A DNA stretch of 64,000 nt from an uncultured Winogradskyella sp. (GCF_947498345.1 NZ_CANMJY010000002.1:1-64000); one strand, 5' to 3'. Counted from the first letter of the stretch, positions 34,780-44,527 are shown. Notes: a model not told the origin generated them from the letters alone. Made by a program: numbers and translations.

Positions 34780-34856
34780 TTCGCCACAGGTTCGCCACTG
34801 GTAAAATGGAGAGGTTAAGTGTTTGATAATGAGGATGTGGCGAGGTGCTCGCCACA
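34780..34856. repeat. Cluster of TCGCCAC repeats before the recombinase genes
   Basis: TTCGCCAC at 34780-34787 and 34791-34798 are direct copies. A hairpin TGTGGCGA / TCGCCACA (34836-34843, 34849-34856) adds one inverted and one direct copy. Four sites in 77 bases, in a G/C-rich island, suggest recombinase or regulator binding. Confidence 0.5.
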
Positions 34857-34922
34857 AAACCTTGAAATCTAAAAGGTCAGTAAAACAGACAGATAACTTG
34901 TAAAGCTAAATAGCAGTTAGAT

Positions 34923-35861
34923 ATGAAGAAGTTAAACCTACGTAGCGAATCATTTAATACGATCCTGGCGTCCTTTAGGGATTGGCTGGATGTATTGGGC
35001 TATGCCCCTACCACCGTATATAACTTGCCACACCACCTAAAAGAATTCTTCCATTACCTAGAGCGAAATGGACATTCTACTATTGAGCATATCACTACTA
35101 AAATGGTTAAGGACTATTATGGCCACTTATCCAATCGCTCCAATGACAGACGTGGCGGTGGACTCTCAAAAGCATTTCTCAATAAGCACCAACAGGCATT
35201 AAAGAAGTTCCTCGATTACCTTAAAGAGCATGAAGCTAATATTAATTTTGGTGTTCACCTTAAAGGTGAAAAGATGGATTATAAGGAAGGTAAAGTCATC
35301 CTTACTCAAGATGAGATTAAACAGCTCTTTGCAGCCTGTAATGTGTCCCACATGAGCGAGCACTTTCAGATGAGGGATAGGGCTATATTGGTGCTGTTGT
35401 ACAGTTGTGGGCTTAGACGTAATGAGGCCATGCATATTGATACTTCGGATATTTTATTTGAAAAGCAGCGCATCTATGTACGCAAAGGAAAGAACTACAA
35501 AGAGCGGTTTGTTCCCATCAATGCATATAATCTTAGCCTCTTGGAAGATTATCTCTATGATGCAAGACCTGAATTCTTAAGGAATTTTCAAACAGATGCA
35601 CTTTTAGTTTCAAATATCGGTAGGCGTATCAATGACAAGACAGTAGCAGACAGATTAAAAGTTATTATCGAAGCTACTGAAGACGATACGATCATTGACA
35701 AAAGAATTACACTGCATACGTTACGTCATAGCATTGCAACGCACTTATTACAAAACAAAGTACCTATGAAATCCATCAGTACCTTTTTAGGGCATTCATC
35801 ATTGGAGAGTACACAAATTTATACGCACATAGCAAGTCAGATTGAACATGAGGCAGTATGA
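34923..35861 (+). CDS. Tyrosine recombinase (XerD-like), first of a tandem pair
   Basis: A 312-residue recombinase with an N-terminal core-binding domain (about 10-110). The complete catalytic set is visible: Arg in LYSCGLRRNEAM, Lys in YVRKGKNYKERF, HTLRHSIATHLL (HxxR), LGHSSLEST (His) and nucleophile Tyr in IYTHIASQ. Its 3' end overlaps the second recombinase by 20 bases. It should provide the strand-exchange activity of the module. Confidence 0.9.
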   Translation: MKKLNLRSESFNTILASFRDWLDVLGYAPTTVYNLPHHLKEFFHYLERNGHSTIEHITTKMVKDYYGHLSNRSNDRRGGGLSKAFLNKHQQALKKFLDYLKEHEANINFGVHLKGEKMDYKEGKVILTQDEIKQLFAACNVSHMSEHFQMRDRAILVLLYSCGLRRNEAMHIDTSDILFEKQRIYVRKGKNYKERFVPINAYNLSLLEDYLYDARPEFLRNFQTDALLVSNIGRRINDKTVADRLKVIIEATEDDTIIDKRITLHTLRHSIATHLLQNKVPMKSISTFLGHSSLESTQIYTHIASQIEHEAV

Positions 35862-36747
35862 AGATTATTTATATCAGCTAGGATACTCAAGAGGAACCGT
35901 ACTTTCCTATTTGCGCTCTGCTACTCTATTCTCATATTGGTGCAGTTCTAAAGGTTATCTGTCGGAAACTATAGATTACAAATCCTGTCTAGCTTATGGA
36001 AAGTATATACAACAGCCCAAGAAAGGGAAACGATTATCTAAAAGCACAGTCAAGCACCAAATAGGTGGTTTAAAGATATTCTTCAACTATCTTATTGATA
36101 AGAATATCAGATATACCAATCCAATGCATAATATCAATATTAGAGGAGCCAAGCGTAGCCTCAATCATAACCTGCTTGAATTTGCTGAGCTTGAGGATCT
36201 GTATTATAGCTACCCAACACGGAATATCCAGCCGCCTAATAGTTCAGAAGTGGCATTGCGCAATAAAGTAATTACAGGATTTATGGTCTATCAAGGTTTG
36301 GGAACAACTGCGCTTAAAAGCTTAAAGGTTGAGCATATTGATATTGATAAGGGCAAGCTCTATGTACCATCAACTCGTAAGACCAACACTAGAACTCTAG
36401 AGCTCAGATCATGGCAGATGATGCCTCTAGTTCGTTATTTGGAAACGGATAGAGAAATACTTTTGGATAATTTACAGATAAATACAGAAGCCTTATTTCC
36501 GCTTAACTCGGATAGGTTTGACATCATTACCAGAGAACTGTTTAAACGCCTTAAACGTATTAATTATAAGGTTAAGGATCCTAAACAGATTAGGGCTTCG
36601 GTTATTGTCAATTGGCTAAGCGCATATAATGTTCGAGAGACACAGTACATGGCAGGGCATCGCTATATTTCTTCTACTGAACGCTATCTACAGGATGACC
36701 TTGAAAACTTGCAGGAAGTCATCGAGACTTTGCATCCGATAAACTAA
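35842..36747 (+). CDS. Tyrosine recombinase paralogue with degenerate active site
   Basis: A 301-residue recombinase-fold protein starting inside the 3' end of the first. The core-binding domain is normal. In the catalytic domain the first Arg is missing (YQGLGTTALKSLKV in place of the GLRxSEL motif), and the HxxR His is replaced (KDPKQIRASVIV). MAGHRYISSTERYLQDD keeps the second His and the Tyr. It may act as a non-cutting or Tyr-donating partner of the first enzyme, as in other two-recombinase transposons. Confidence 0.85.
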   Translation: MNMRQYEDYLYQLGYSRGTVLSYLRSATLFSYWCSSKGYLSETIDYKSCLAYGKYIQQPKKGKRLSKSTVKHQIGGLKIFFNYLIDKNIRYTNPMHNINIRGAKRSLNHNLLEFAELEDLYYSYPTRNIQPPNSSEVALRNKVITGFMVYQGLGTTALKSLKVEHIDIDKGKLYVPSTRKTNTRTLELRSWQMMPLVRYLETDREILLDNLQINTEALFPLNSDRFDIITRELFKRLKRINYKVKDPKQIRASVIVNWLSAYNVRETQYMAGHRYISSTERYLQDDLENLQEVIETLHPIN

Positions 36748-36940
36748 ATATTTGTAATTCTTTTCTTATTGTAAATGTTAAAATGTATATTTAAGCTCTA
36801 CCCTTAATTAATTTCATCATATACGGTTTTCCGTAGTCATTTAGTAAAGTTGTAAGTTACTTTGCGTGCATAGTTTTTTCTTTAAAACATGTACTAACAT
36901 TGTTTCTTATTAAAATTATTAATAAATAATTTCAAAATAA

Positions 36941-38848
36941 ATGTGGTCAGATAATGAAACCTCACAAGACCTTTTAGGTTTTAAAGTTCACGCAGACTTA
37001 TTAATTGATGTTGTTAAAGACGATTCTGTACTTCCAATAACTATAGGTGTTTTTGGCGATTGGGGAAGTGGTAAGTCCAGCATTCTTAAAATAATTCAGG
37101 ATGAATTCGAAAATGAAGATGGTGAACCTAAACAAGAAGAATCATTATGCATTTATTTTAACGGTTGGACATTTGAAGGTTATGATGATGCCAAAGCAGC
37201 CTTATTAGATTCTATATTAAAAGAATTAGAAGATAATAAGAAATTAAGTGCTGAAGTAAGAGAAACAGTAAAGGATAAGGCAAAAAAGCTATGGAAGTCT
37301 ATTGACTGGATGAGGGGAGCTGGAATGGTGTTGAAAAATGTAGCGTTACCAGCAGTGGCAGCATATTTTACAGGGGGATTGAGTCTGGCACCTTTTATAA
37401 CCAAGAAGTTATCGGAATGGGATGTAGATAGTCCAGAAAAACTGATAGAAAAATTGGGATCCAAAGAGGGTGAAGAATTTTTTAAATTATTAAAAAAAGA
37501 ACAAGTAAATGAGGATTCAAGTACAAATTTAGTTTCCGAATTTAGAAAAGATTTTGGGGATTTATTAGAAGCAACCAAATTTAAAAGACTCGTTGTAATA
37601 ATCGATGATTTAGACAGGTGCAGTCCTGAGAGAATAATCGAAAACTTGGAGGCAATAAAGTTATTTGTAAACGTGCCTAAAACAGCCTTTATAATTGGTG
37701 CTGATCCAAGAATTTTTAGTCATGCTATCGAGTTTAAGTATGGAAACTCAAATCCAATTCAAGAGGACAACCCAAGAATAATAAAAGACTATTTAGAAAA
37801 ATTAATACAGTTACCTTATGCTTTACCAAAACTCTCTGAGCCTGAAGTTGAAACCTATATTTCAATGTTAATATGCAAAAGAGAGGTGAGCGAGGTAATA
37901 TTTAAACACGTTCATACAAAATTCCAGGAATTTAGATTGAATGACAGGTATTCAAGCTATGGATTATTAAACATGCGTGACGAGTTAAGTGTTGAAGATT
38001 TTGAAAAAGTTAAATCTAATATCATTTCAATTCCTTCATTAGTTCCACTGATTACACAAAGTTTATATGGTAATCCTAGACAAATAAAGAGGTTTTTGAA
38101 TACATATATCCTTAGAAAGAGGTTATCTGATGTTGCTAAATTGCCAAATTTTAGTAGTTCTATTTTAGCAAAGCTGATGATTCTAGAATATTCTGAAATT
38201 AAGTTATTTAAGCAATTATATGGCTGGCAGTTAAATCAAGACGGAAAACCAAGTGAAATAAGGGAATTAGAAAAAATCTGTAGTGAAGGAAATGCTCATG
38301 AAAATTCTCAAGAGATAGAAAACACTAGTTTTAATGATTGGGGTAAAGAAAAAATAGTTAATTGGTTACGCATAGAACCTAAATTATCAGATGTGGACTT
38401 ACGAGATTATTTCTGGATTTCAAGAGATAAAATATCATCGATTTCAGCTTCTAGTTTAATCCCTCCAATAGTAAAGGCTTTCTTTAATGAGTTGTATCAA
38501 GAAATGCCATCGGGTACGAGAAAACAGATATTTCAGGATCAATTCTACGCTCTGACCCCAATAGAGAAAGACTCTTTCCTAAACTTGCTGTCCAATAATT
38601 TAAAAAAGAATCCACAAGAGAAAATAGGTTTTGACATATTTAATCAAATGTTACGAGATAATATTGAGAATACGGAGACATATTACATCGATACGCTAAA
38701 GACGATTAATAAAAAAGAAATTGCTCCAGCAATAGGTATTAGTTTACAGGAGTTTAATAATCATGCTGTTATTGGTGATTTCTTAAATGACTTTTTTAGT
38801 GATAATAGGACCAAAGTCAGTAAGGCATATAATTTAAAAAAGAAATAA
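36941..38848 (+). CDS. qatA: QatA: KAP-family P-loop NTPase
   Basis: A 635-residue KAP NTPase, first gene of a QatABCD anti-phage locus. Walker A is VFGDWGSGKSSILK (about residues 38-51) and Walker B is VVIIDDLDRCSPERI (about 223-237). The hydrophobic insert of KAP ATPases is seen as MVLKNVALPAVAAYFTGGLS (about 130-150), suggesting membrane contact. The segment LYGNPRQIKRFLNT is the helical domain signature. qatB begins on the next base. Assignment rests on domain type and on the four-gene order. Confidence 0.88.
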   Translation: MWSDNETSQDLLGFKVHADLLIDVVKDDSVLPITIGVFGDWGSGKSSILKIIQDEFENEDGEPKQEESLCIYFNGWTFEGYDDAKAALLDSILKELEDNKKLSAEVRETVKDKAKKLWKSIDWMRGAGMVLKNVALPAVAAYFTGGLSLAPFITKKLSEWDVDSPEKLIEKLGSKEGEEFFKLLKKEQVNEDSSTNLVSEFRKDFGDLLEATKFKRLVVIIDDLDRCSPERIIENLEAIKLFVNVPKTAFIIGADPRIFSHAIEFKYGNSNPIQEDNPRIIKDYLEKLIQLPYALPKLSEPEVETYISMLICKREVSEVIFKHVHTKFQEFRLNDRYSSYGLLNMRDELSVEDFEKVKSNIISIPSLVPLITQSLYGNPRQIKRFLNTYILRKRLSDVAKLPNFSSSILAKLMILEYSEIKLFKQLYGWQLNQDGKPSEIRELEKICSEGNAHENSQEIENTSFNDWGKEKIVNWLRIEPKLSDVDLRDYFWISRDKISSISASSLIPPIVKAFFNELYQEMPSGTRKQIFQDQFYALTPIEKDSFLNLLSNNLKKNPQEKIGFDIFNQMLRDNIENTETYYIDTLKTINKKEIAPAIGISLQEFNNHAVIGDFLNDFFSDNRTKVSKAYNLKKK

Positions 38849-39586
38849 ATGGGTACATCAAAATCATTTTCTGACACAAAGAAAAACATACCTAATTGGG
38901 GAAGTTTAAGTGATACAATTACAAGAAGCTGTGATTCTTCAACAATATCGACAGAAAAAAAGAATAAGATTCTAAAAAGGTATGTTGATGTTATAGGTGG
39001 TTCATCTAAAGCTGGTAGAGGAAATTCAAAAGTTGCTGGAAGAAGTGGAATAAGAACTGCTAAAAAACTAGGTGCCTTTTTTGGCGCTTTTATCAACTCA
39101 GGAAATAATTTTAGAGAAACTCTTGATAATCTAGGGCTGTCCGATTTAAAAGACAAGTCTGTATCAGACATAATTAATCATTTGATTGAATATTGTTCTG
39201 GTACTGCATCAACAATTGATGAAGTGGCTGCAAAAGAAGCTACTAGAAAAATACTCGAAGAGCTTGTTTCAAGTGCTGAAACCATAGATGAAATGGAAGA
39301 ATTATTAGATAGTAAGTTTGAAAGGGAAACATCAGAAGATTTAATAATCAGGTATTTCGGTTATTATATTTATGAGCACCTAGACAAGTGGTTTTACGAA
39401 AAGTTGATAAAAGATAAAAACCAATCTGATTGCAATAATCTCTTCAGACAAATAAAGGATTTTATATTTGAAAGCCTGAGAGGTGTTCAACGTGTAAACT
39501 CTTTACAAGATATAGATTGGAGCTCAGATGGCGCTGATAGATTAATAAAAAACATACAACAAGATATTTTAACGGTATTTGAATAA
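38849..39586 (+). CDS. qatB: QatB
   Basis: A 245-residue protein with zero gap after qatA and 2 bases before qatC. Its N-terminus is polar, with a glycine/serine-rich linker (GGSSKAGRGNSKVAGRSGIR) before a helical domain. QatB has no known fold or activity but is required in the described QatABCD systems. The identity comes from position and size. Confidence 0.8.
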   Translation: MGTSKSFSDTKKNIPNWGSLSDTITRSCDSSTISTEKKNKILKRYVDVIGGSSKAGRGNSKVAGRSGIRTAKKLGAFFGAFINSGNNFRETLDNLGLSDLKDKSVSDIINHLIEYCSGTASTIDEVAAKEATRKILEELVSSAETIDEMEELLDSKFERETSEDLIIRYFGYYIYEHLDKWFYEKLIKDKNQSDCNNLFRQIKDFIFESLRGVQRVNSLQDIDWSSDGADRLIKNIQQDILTVFE

Positions 39587-39588
39587 TT

Positions 39589-40954
39589 ATGAGAGTAGGA
39601 ATAGAACTAAACGAAGCTACTAATGGAAAGTTTTCAATGAATAAATCTAGTATTCGAAGATTTAAACAATGATGAGCAAAAAGTAGCTCATGTTCTGAAT
39701 GATTTTGTTAATTTATATGATCTTTCTAGAGACACAAAGTCTGTTAAATTTGATTTATTCTTAATATCTGCACTGGTATATGGAATAGATAATTTATTAA
39801 ACAGGGAGAAATACTCAATTGATGGTTGGGCAAGAGAGATAGAAGTGGAATTTCCTGTATATCAATTATCATTGTGGCATGGTCAAGAGGAGGTATTACA
39901 GGACGCATTAAAATTTCTAACAGGCGATTATTGGAGTATCAATTTTGTTACGAATACAATTGAAAATTGTTTTATTGAAAAAAGAGGAAGATGGAACAAG
40001 AATAGAAGACATTTTAATACTGAGAATATCAAAACAACAAGTTTATTCTCTGGAGGATTGGACTCTTTAATAGGAGTAATAGATCAGTTGGAAACTTTGA
40101 ATGATGGTGATGAAATTATGTTAGTTTCGCATTTTGATTTTTATTCTCCTGGACCAAATAGAGACCAACAATTTTTATACAAGAAATTATCTGTCGCATA
40201 CCCAAATAAAGTCAAAAATAATTGGATTCAGGTTAGATTAGCTTTGGATAGAAAAAATAATGAAGGGCAAGCTTTTGAAGTAGAAAGTAATTATAGAAGT
40301 CGTTCATTCTTTTTTATTGGTTTGGGATGTTTTATTTCTCCTTCAGCTCACCTTATAATCCCTGAGAATGGAACAATCTCAATTAATTATCCTTTAACGC
40401 CATCTAGAGTAAGTTCTTTGAGTACTAGAACAACTCATCCATATGTCCTGAGTAAATTACAAGAGCTTTTAGACAATCTTAGTATTAATATTGAGCTTAG
40501 GAACCCATATAACTTTAAGACAAAAGGTGAAATGGTTGTAGATTGCCAGAACAATAGTTTTCTTAATAGTGTTTTAGAACACTCAACTTCATGTGGTAAA
40601 CCTGGACGCAAACAGTATTGGAGTAGAAAAGATACAAATCACTGTGGGATTTGTATGCCTTGTGTCTACAGGAGAGCGTCCTTGAATAAGGCTAATGTTG
40701 ACAATCAAGTATATGGAAATGATATTACCAGACCTTTATCTAGAGAAAGTTATGTAGATTTGCCAGCATTAATAAATTTCTTAAAGAAGGATATTACACA
40801 GGAACAAATGAAGACAGATATATTAATTAATGGCAGCATTCCTTTTAATAATCTAGAAGAATATGCCCAAATGATTCTACGCTCTAAAAATGAGGTTTTA
40901 CAATTATTTAGGGATAAAGGAAATGCAACAATAAAATCGGAATTAGGAATATAA
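39589..40954 (+). CDS. qatC: QatC: QueC-like protein, reading frame broken near the 5' end
   Basis: The main frame (39641-40954) carries PP-loop TTSLFSGGLDSLIGV and the QueC-type zinc cluster CGKPGRKQ...NHCGICMPCVYRRAS. In that frame no ATG, GTG or TTG exists before GTG 39845, yet clear coding sequence (FLISALVYGIDNLL, then DGWAREIEVEFPV) lies upstream. The natural start is ATG 39589 (MRVGIELNEA), 2 bases after qatB, in another frame that stops at 39672. Joining them needs a +1 shift between 39641 and 39672. QueC-like proteins use ATP to modify a carboxylate substrate. The locus is either inactivated, recoded or contains a sequencing error. Confidence 0.82.
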
Positions 40955-41691
40955 TGATTATTGATACTCATTGCCATTTTGATTTGTATCCAAATCCTGT
41001 AAAGATTTGTGAAGAATCTGAGAAATTAGGTATTACTACAATTGGTATGACTAATTTGCCAAGTCATTTTCAAATGGGATATAACCATGTAAAAGGCTAT
41101 AAAAAAGTAAGATTAGCTTTAGGTATGCATCCATTGATGGTTAGTGAGCATGAAAAAGAAATGCCTTTGTTTCTTAAATTCTTAGATATGACATCTTATA
41201 TAGGAGAAATTGGATTAGATTTTTCACGAGAAGGCGTAGGGTCAAAAGAATTACAATTATATAGTTTTGAGCAAATTTTAAAAGCTGTAAAGGGCAAGCC
41301 GAAGATTTTAAGTATTCATTCAAGAAGTGCCGAAAGAGAAGTTCTAGAGTTACTCAGAAAATATGACATTAGAAACGCTATTTTTCATTGGTATTCTGGT
41401 GGTGTCAGATTAATAGAAGAAATAGCCCATTCTGGATATTATTTTTCTATAAATACCGCAATGATAAAATCTAAAAAAGGGAAGGAAATTATAAAACACA
41501 TTCCTAGAGAATATCTATTAACTGAAAGCGACGGTCCCTATATAGAATCAAATGGCAAAACAGTAAAGCCCAAAAATATAAGCTTAATAATAGAATATCT
41601 GTCAAAATTGTATTCTATTGAACAACAGTTAGTAGAACATTTGATAAAGATTAATTTTAATAGAATGATTAATAATATAAGAATTCTCTAG
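40954..41691 (+). CDS. qatD: QatD: TatD-family metal-dependent nuclease
   Basis: A 245-residue TIM-barrel hydrolase of the TatD DNase family: IIDTHCHFDL (HxH metal site), IGEIGLDFSRE (bridging Glu), LSIHSRSAE and AIFHWYSGG (metal His) and LLTESDGPY (final Asp). It overlaps the qatC stop by one base (TAATG), closing the four-gene qat operon. All metal ligands look intact. Confidence 0.9.
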   Translation: MIIDTHCHFDLYPNPVKICEESEKLGITTIGMTNLPSHFQMGYNHVKGYKKVRLALGMHPLMVSEHEKEMPLFLKFLDMTSYIGEIGLDFSREGVGSKELQLYSFEQILKAVKGKPKILSIHSRSAEREVLELLRKYDIRNAIFHWYSGGVRLIEEIAHSGYYFSINTAMIKSKKGKEIIKHIPREYLLTESDGPYIESNGKTVKPKNISLIIEYLSKLYSIEQQLVEHLIKINFNRMINNIRIL

Positions 41692-41740
41692 CCTCATATT
41701 TTAACAATCCCAATGTTTATTTAAAATCGACTCTGAGTTT

Positions 41741-42571
41741 ATGAATAAATCAATATTCTTTTCAGTTGAAGAAATCTTGAATGAAGTTTTTTTTAACAAT
41801 GTAGACGAAAGTATTCTTCTTTTAAAAAAATATGAATTATATGATATCGTTCAGCAAAACTTAAGTTATTTAAAAAACAAAAAGGAACGAGATACAAAAA
41901 AAGTTTTCGACACCATAACAATTTCTTTTTTACAAACTGTAAATACAATACTTCATGCTATAGAAGATATAGATATTAGAAATGATTTGAAGTATATCTT
42001 ATCAAATATAGGGCATTACATAATTGATAATTTTGCAGATTACCAAATCTTAACTATTACAGAATTAAAATCACTAAGAGAGTCGCTAATCAGTTTGTCA
42101 GAAATAAAGGGTTATAATTTTAAAGATATTGATAGCCATTTGCAGTTAAATAGATTGATTAGAAAAATGGAAAATAAATCTACGGTGGCCTCAAATGATA
42201 TGCCTAAGGTCTATTATGATTGGCTAGGGAACATAAATAAATTAGATGAAATTGCAGATAATTTATATTCTGAGAGAGCGATAAAATCTGTAAAAACATT
42301 CAAAAAATTATTCAAGCCTGAACCTGTTAATTTAGAAATTAATCCTGCTAAAAGTGATTTAGTTTTTGTTTTGTTTGATATACTACATGAAAAGAAACTT
42401 ATCCAACCTAAAAATAGAAGAGGAAAATTTCTTGCTTTAAAGCAACATAGTGTTGACCTTCAAGGAAAAGTTTTATTTAAAAAAGCCCCAAAATACATCA
42501 AACAAGAAATTAAAAAACGAGAGGAAACATATTATCAATTAAGAGCTAAGGCAGAAAAATGGATTGAGTAG
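41741..42571 (+). CDS. Helical protein of unknown function downstream of qat
   Basis: A 276-residue soluble, nearly all-helical protein. The C-terminal 70 residues (FVLFDILHEKKLIQPKNRRG) read as a winged-helix-like module seen at the ends of some mobile-element regulators, which is tentative. It begins 49 bases after qatD, close enough to be co-transcribed. It is not a recognised Qat component. Confidence 0.6.
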   Translation: MNKSIFFSVEEILNEVFFNNVDESILLLKKYELYDIVQQNLSYLKNKKERDTKKVFDTITISFLQTVNTILHAIEDIDIRNDLKYILSNIGHYIIDNFADYQILTITELKSLRESLISLSEIKGYNFKDIDSHLQLNRLIRKMENKSTVASNDMPKVYYDWLGNINKLDEIADNLYSERAIKSVKTFKKLFKPEPVNLEINPAKSDLVFVLFDILHEKKLIQPKNRRGKFLALKQHSVDLQGKVLFKKAPKYIKQEIKKREETYYQLRAKAEKWIE

Positions 42572-42674
42572 AATTGGTCTTATAATCGACTTTATGTTGA
42601 CTTATGCATAGGTCAAAACAAGTAAGTGCTTTAAAGTACTATGTTTGTGTCAGTAAAACTATAAAAACGAGACA

Positions 42675-43193
42675 ATGAATATAAATCAATATGTATTAAA
42701 AAATCAACTAAGACCAGCAGACGCAGTTATTCTACATAAAAAATTTATGGGAATGGTAGATCACTTTGTTATATATGTGGGAAACGATCTTTCAGGACCT
42801 AAATTTACAGCTAATTTCACCAAGGGTATAAAAGTACTTCCAAATGAGGAGATTAATAAGCAATTAGAAAAATATGTTCCAAAGAAGATAGAAAGGTGCC
42901 CAGGAAATAATTTTGACAGACAGAGAGCCGTTGACAGAGCACTATCAAGATTGGGTGAAAAAGCATATGGATTTTTCTCTAATAATTGCGAACATTATAA
43001 AAACTTTGTTCACTATGGTAAAGAATATAGTAATCAGGTAGATGCAGCAGGAACGACTCTAACTGCCACAGGAGGATTAATGGCTGTAGGCGGTGTGCTA
43101 GCCTCGAAAAAGAAGACTCGAAATTGGGGAGCTGTTTTATTGATTTTAGGTTTAGGATTAAAATATTTAGCTGAAAGAAATAATAACTCTTAA
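42675..43193 (+). CDS. LRAT-like (permuted NlpC/P60) protein with C-terminal membrane anchor
   Basis: A 172-residue protein with the LRAT pattern: LRPADAVILHKKFMGMVDHF gives the first His, IYVG follows, and SNNCEHYKNFVHYGKEYSNQ carries the catalytic Cys with the NCEHF-like signature. LRAT/H-rev107 enzymes transfer acyl groups on lipids. A C-terminal hydrophobic hairpin (TATGGLMAVGGVLASKKK and WGAVLLILGLGLKYLAE) anchors it. A lipid-directed role, possibly self-damaging, is inferred. It stands alone. Confidence 0.8.
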   Translation: MNINQYVLKNQLRPADAVILHKKFMGMVDHFVIYVGNDLSGPKFTANFTKGIKVLPNEEINKQLEKYVPKKIERCPGNNFDRQRAVDRALSRLGEKAYGFFSNNCEHYKNFVHYGKEYSNQVDAAGTTLTATGGLMAVGGVLASKKKTRNWGAVLLILGLGLKYLAERNNNS

Positions 43194-43318
43194 AATGTAA
43201 GAAACGAATAGAAGGTAAACTCATTCGGCTTTTTCTGTCGTACTAATCATGTAATTTACTGCTAACATATATATTTATGTTGTTACGCAACTTATTTATC
43301 TTCGTTCAATTTATATAA

Positions 43319-43678
43319 TTATTCTTGTAGTGCTTTTAAACGTTTTTCTACTATTTCTAAAGCATTTTGATATTGATTAAACTTATCATAAATGAAATAT
43401 TCAATATTATTTTGTTTTGCTTTTCTAGATTTTGGCATTTTGCTTAAACTATATTTACAAATATATTTTATTCGTTCTAACATATCTTTATCTGCATTTT
43501 CGGGTATCTTCTCTATCCTGATAGCATACATATCTTCAGCTAATTGAGCTGGAATTCCTCTGATAAAACCATATTTGTTTTTTAAAATATGACCTTTTTC
43601 TTTTTTTAGACACTTTTCTAACAAAATATCATACTGCAAGTTTTTTAGTTCGTTAATTTCTTCATTACTCAATGACAT
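43319..43678 (-). CDS. Small helical protein of unknown function
   Basis: A 119-residue soluble Lys/Glu-rich helical protein with a central GFIRGIPAQLAEDMYAIRIE segment and C-terminal coiled-coil tendency. No family recognised. It is downstream of and co-directional with the HNH-type gene, 105 bases away. Confidence 0.55.
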   Translation of the reverse strand: MSLSNEEINELKNLQYDILLEKCLKKEKGHILKNKYGFIRGIPAQLAEDMYAIRIEKIPENADKDMLERIKYICKYSLSKMPKSRKAKQNNIEYFIYDKFNQYQNALEIVEKRLKALQE

Positions 43679-43783
43679 ACAGATTTTTAATATTAATTTA
43701 TATTCGGCTTATTAACTTATGGCATTCATCCAAGTCCCTAATAGTCGTTCTATTCTATTAATTTTCTCATGTTTGAAATTTAA

Positions 43784-44527
43784 TCACTTGCTAAAGTACT
43801 TAAATATAGGAGTTATTATACATTGCCATCGTTTTTTCCATTTAATCATTCTTAAGTAGTTTTTTCTTACTGCTATTACTAGTGCTGCATGTTCTTTTAC
43901 ATAATCAAAATATCCTACGTAAATATTTTCATTAATACTTGGTATTAAGTCATTTTTGCTGGGGTTCTCAATACCAAGCCGAAATGGTTGAAGGGAATAA
44001 TTCAAAATATCTTCATGCCCAGAAACTTTTCTATTAAAAAGGTCTTTTAAAAAACCTAAAATCCCTAGTGTTGGTAAAGACCAATCATTTTCATCAATGT
44101 TTACATAAATGGAATATTTCTTCTCATTAAATATTTCTCCATATTGATTAAAGAATATTCCTTTGAAATTTTTTTTGTGATACTCTTCAACTGTGATTTC
44201 ATTTAAAGTTATTCCACTAATTTTCCCTAAAGAGTCTAATGAAAAGGTGTTTCTTGTAGGGTCCTTTCTCAATAGTGAACGTTTTGTTTTATTTGTTATG
44301 GCATTATTTTCTTTGCGTTTAGCTATTGCTCCAATCATGTTTCTAAAATCTTCATCAGTTGGACTATATTGCTGATTACATTTCAGACAAGCTGAAACAG
44401 TAATTCTTTGAATTTTGTATTTTTCATTGTACCCTTCGAACAAATTTTTAGCTGGAATATGCTCTTTGGTGAGCTCTTTCTCTTTGATGATTTTTCCACA
44501 ATTGTAACACTTTTGTTTAGATCCCAT
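43784..44527 (-). CDS. HNH-type zinc-finger protein (putative nuclease)
   Basis: A 247-residue protein whose first 70 residues form an HNH/zinc-ribbon unit: CYNCGKIIKEKELTKEHIPA (CxxC and the E-H-I-P motif) and ACLKCNQQYSPTDEDF (second CxxC with the N/D-E-F helix). The rest is helical, without a named domain. HNH folds cut DNA or RNA. The gene has no methylase or specificity partner nearby. Confidence 0.65.
   Translation of the reverse strand: MGSKQKCYNCGKIIKEKELTKEHIPAKNLFEGYNEKYKIQRITVSACLKCNQQYSPTDEDFRNMIGAIAKRKENNAITNKTKRSLLRKDPTRNTFSLDSLGKISGITLNEITVEEYHKKNFKGIFFNQYGEIFNEKKYSIYVNIDENDWSLPTLGILGFLKDLFNRKVSGHEDILNYSLQPFRLGIENPSKNDLIPSINENIYVGYFDYVKEHAALVIAVRKNYLRMIKWKKRWQCIITPIFKYFSK

Larger units (their letters stand above)
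32679..36747. mobile_element. Putative recombinase module (XRE + ATPase + two tyrosine recombinases)
   Basis: A divergent XRE regulator, a P-loop ATPase and two overlapping tyrosine recombinases form a compact unit with more G/C than its neighbours. It sits directly between defence genes and the qat locus. It resembles multi-recombinase transposons in outline (two recombinases plus a helper). The ends are not identified. Confidence 0.45.

Noticed and set aside
36822-36835. TACGG TTTT CCGTA hairpin before qatA
   Set aside because: Five-base arms are too short to claim a site without further copies.
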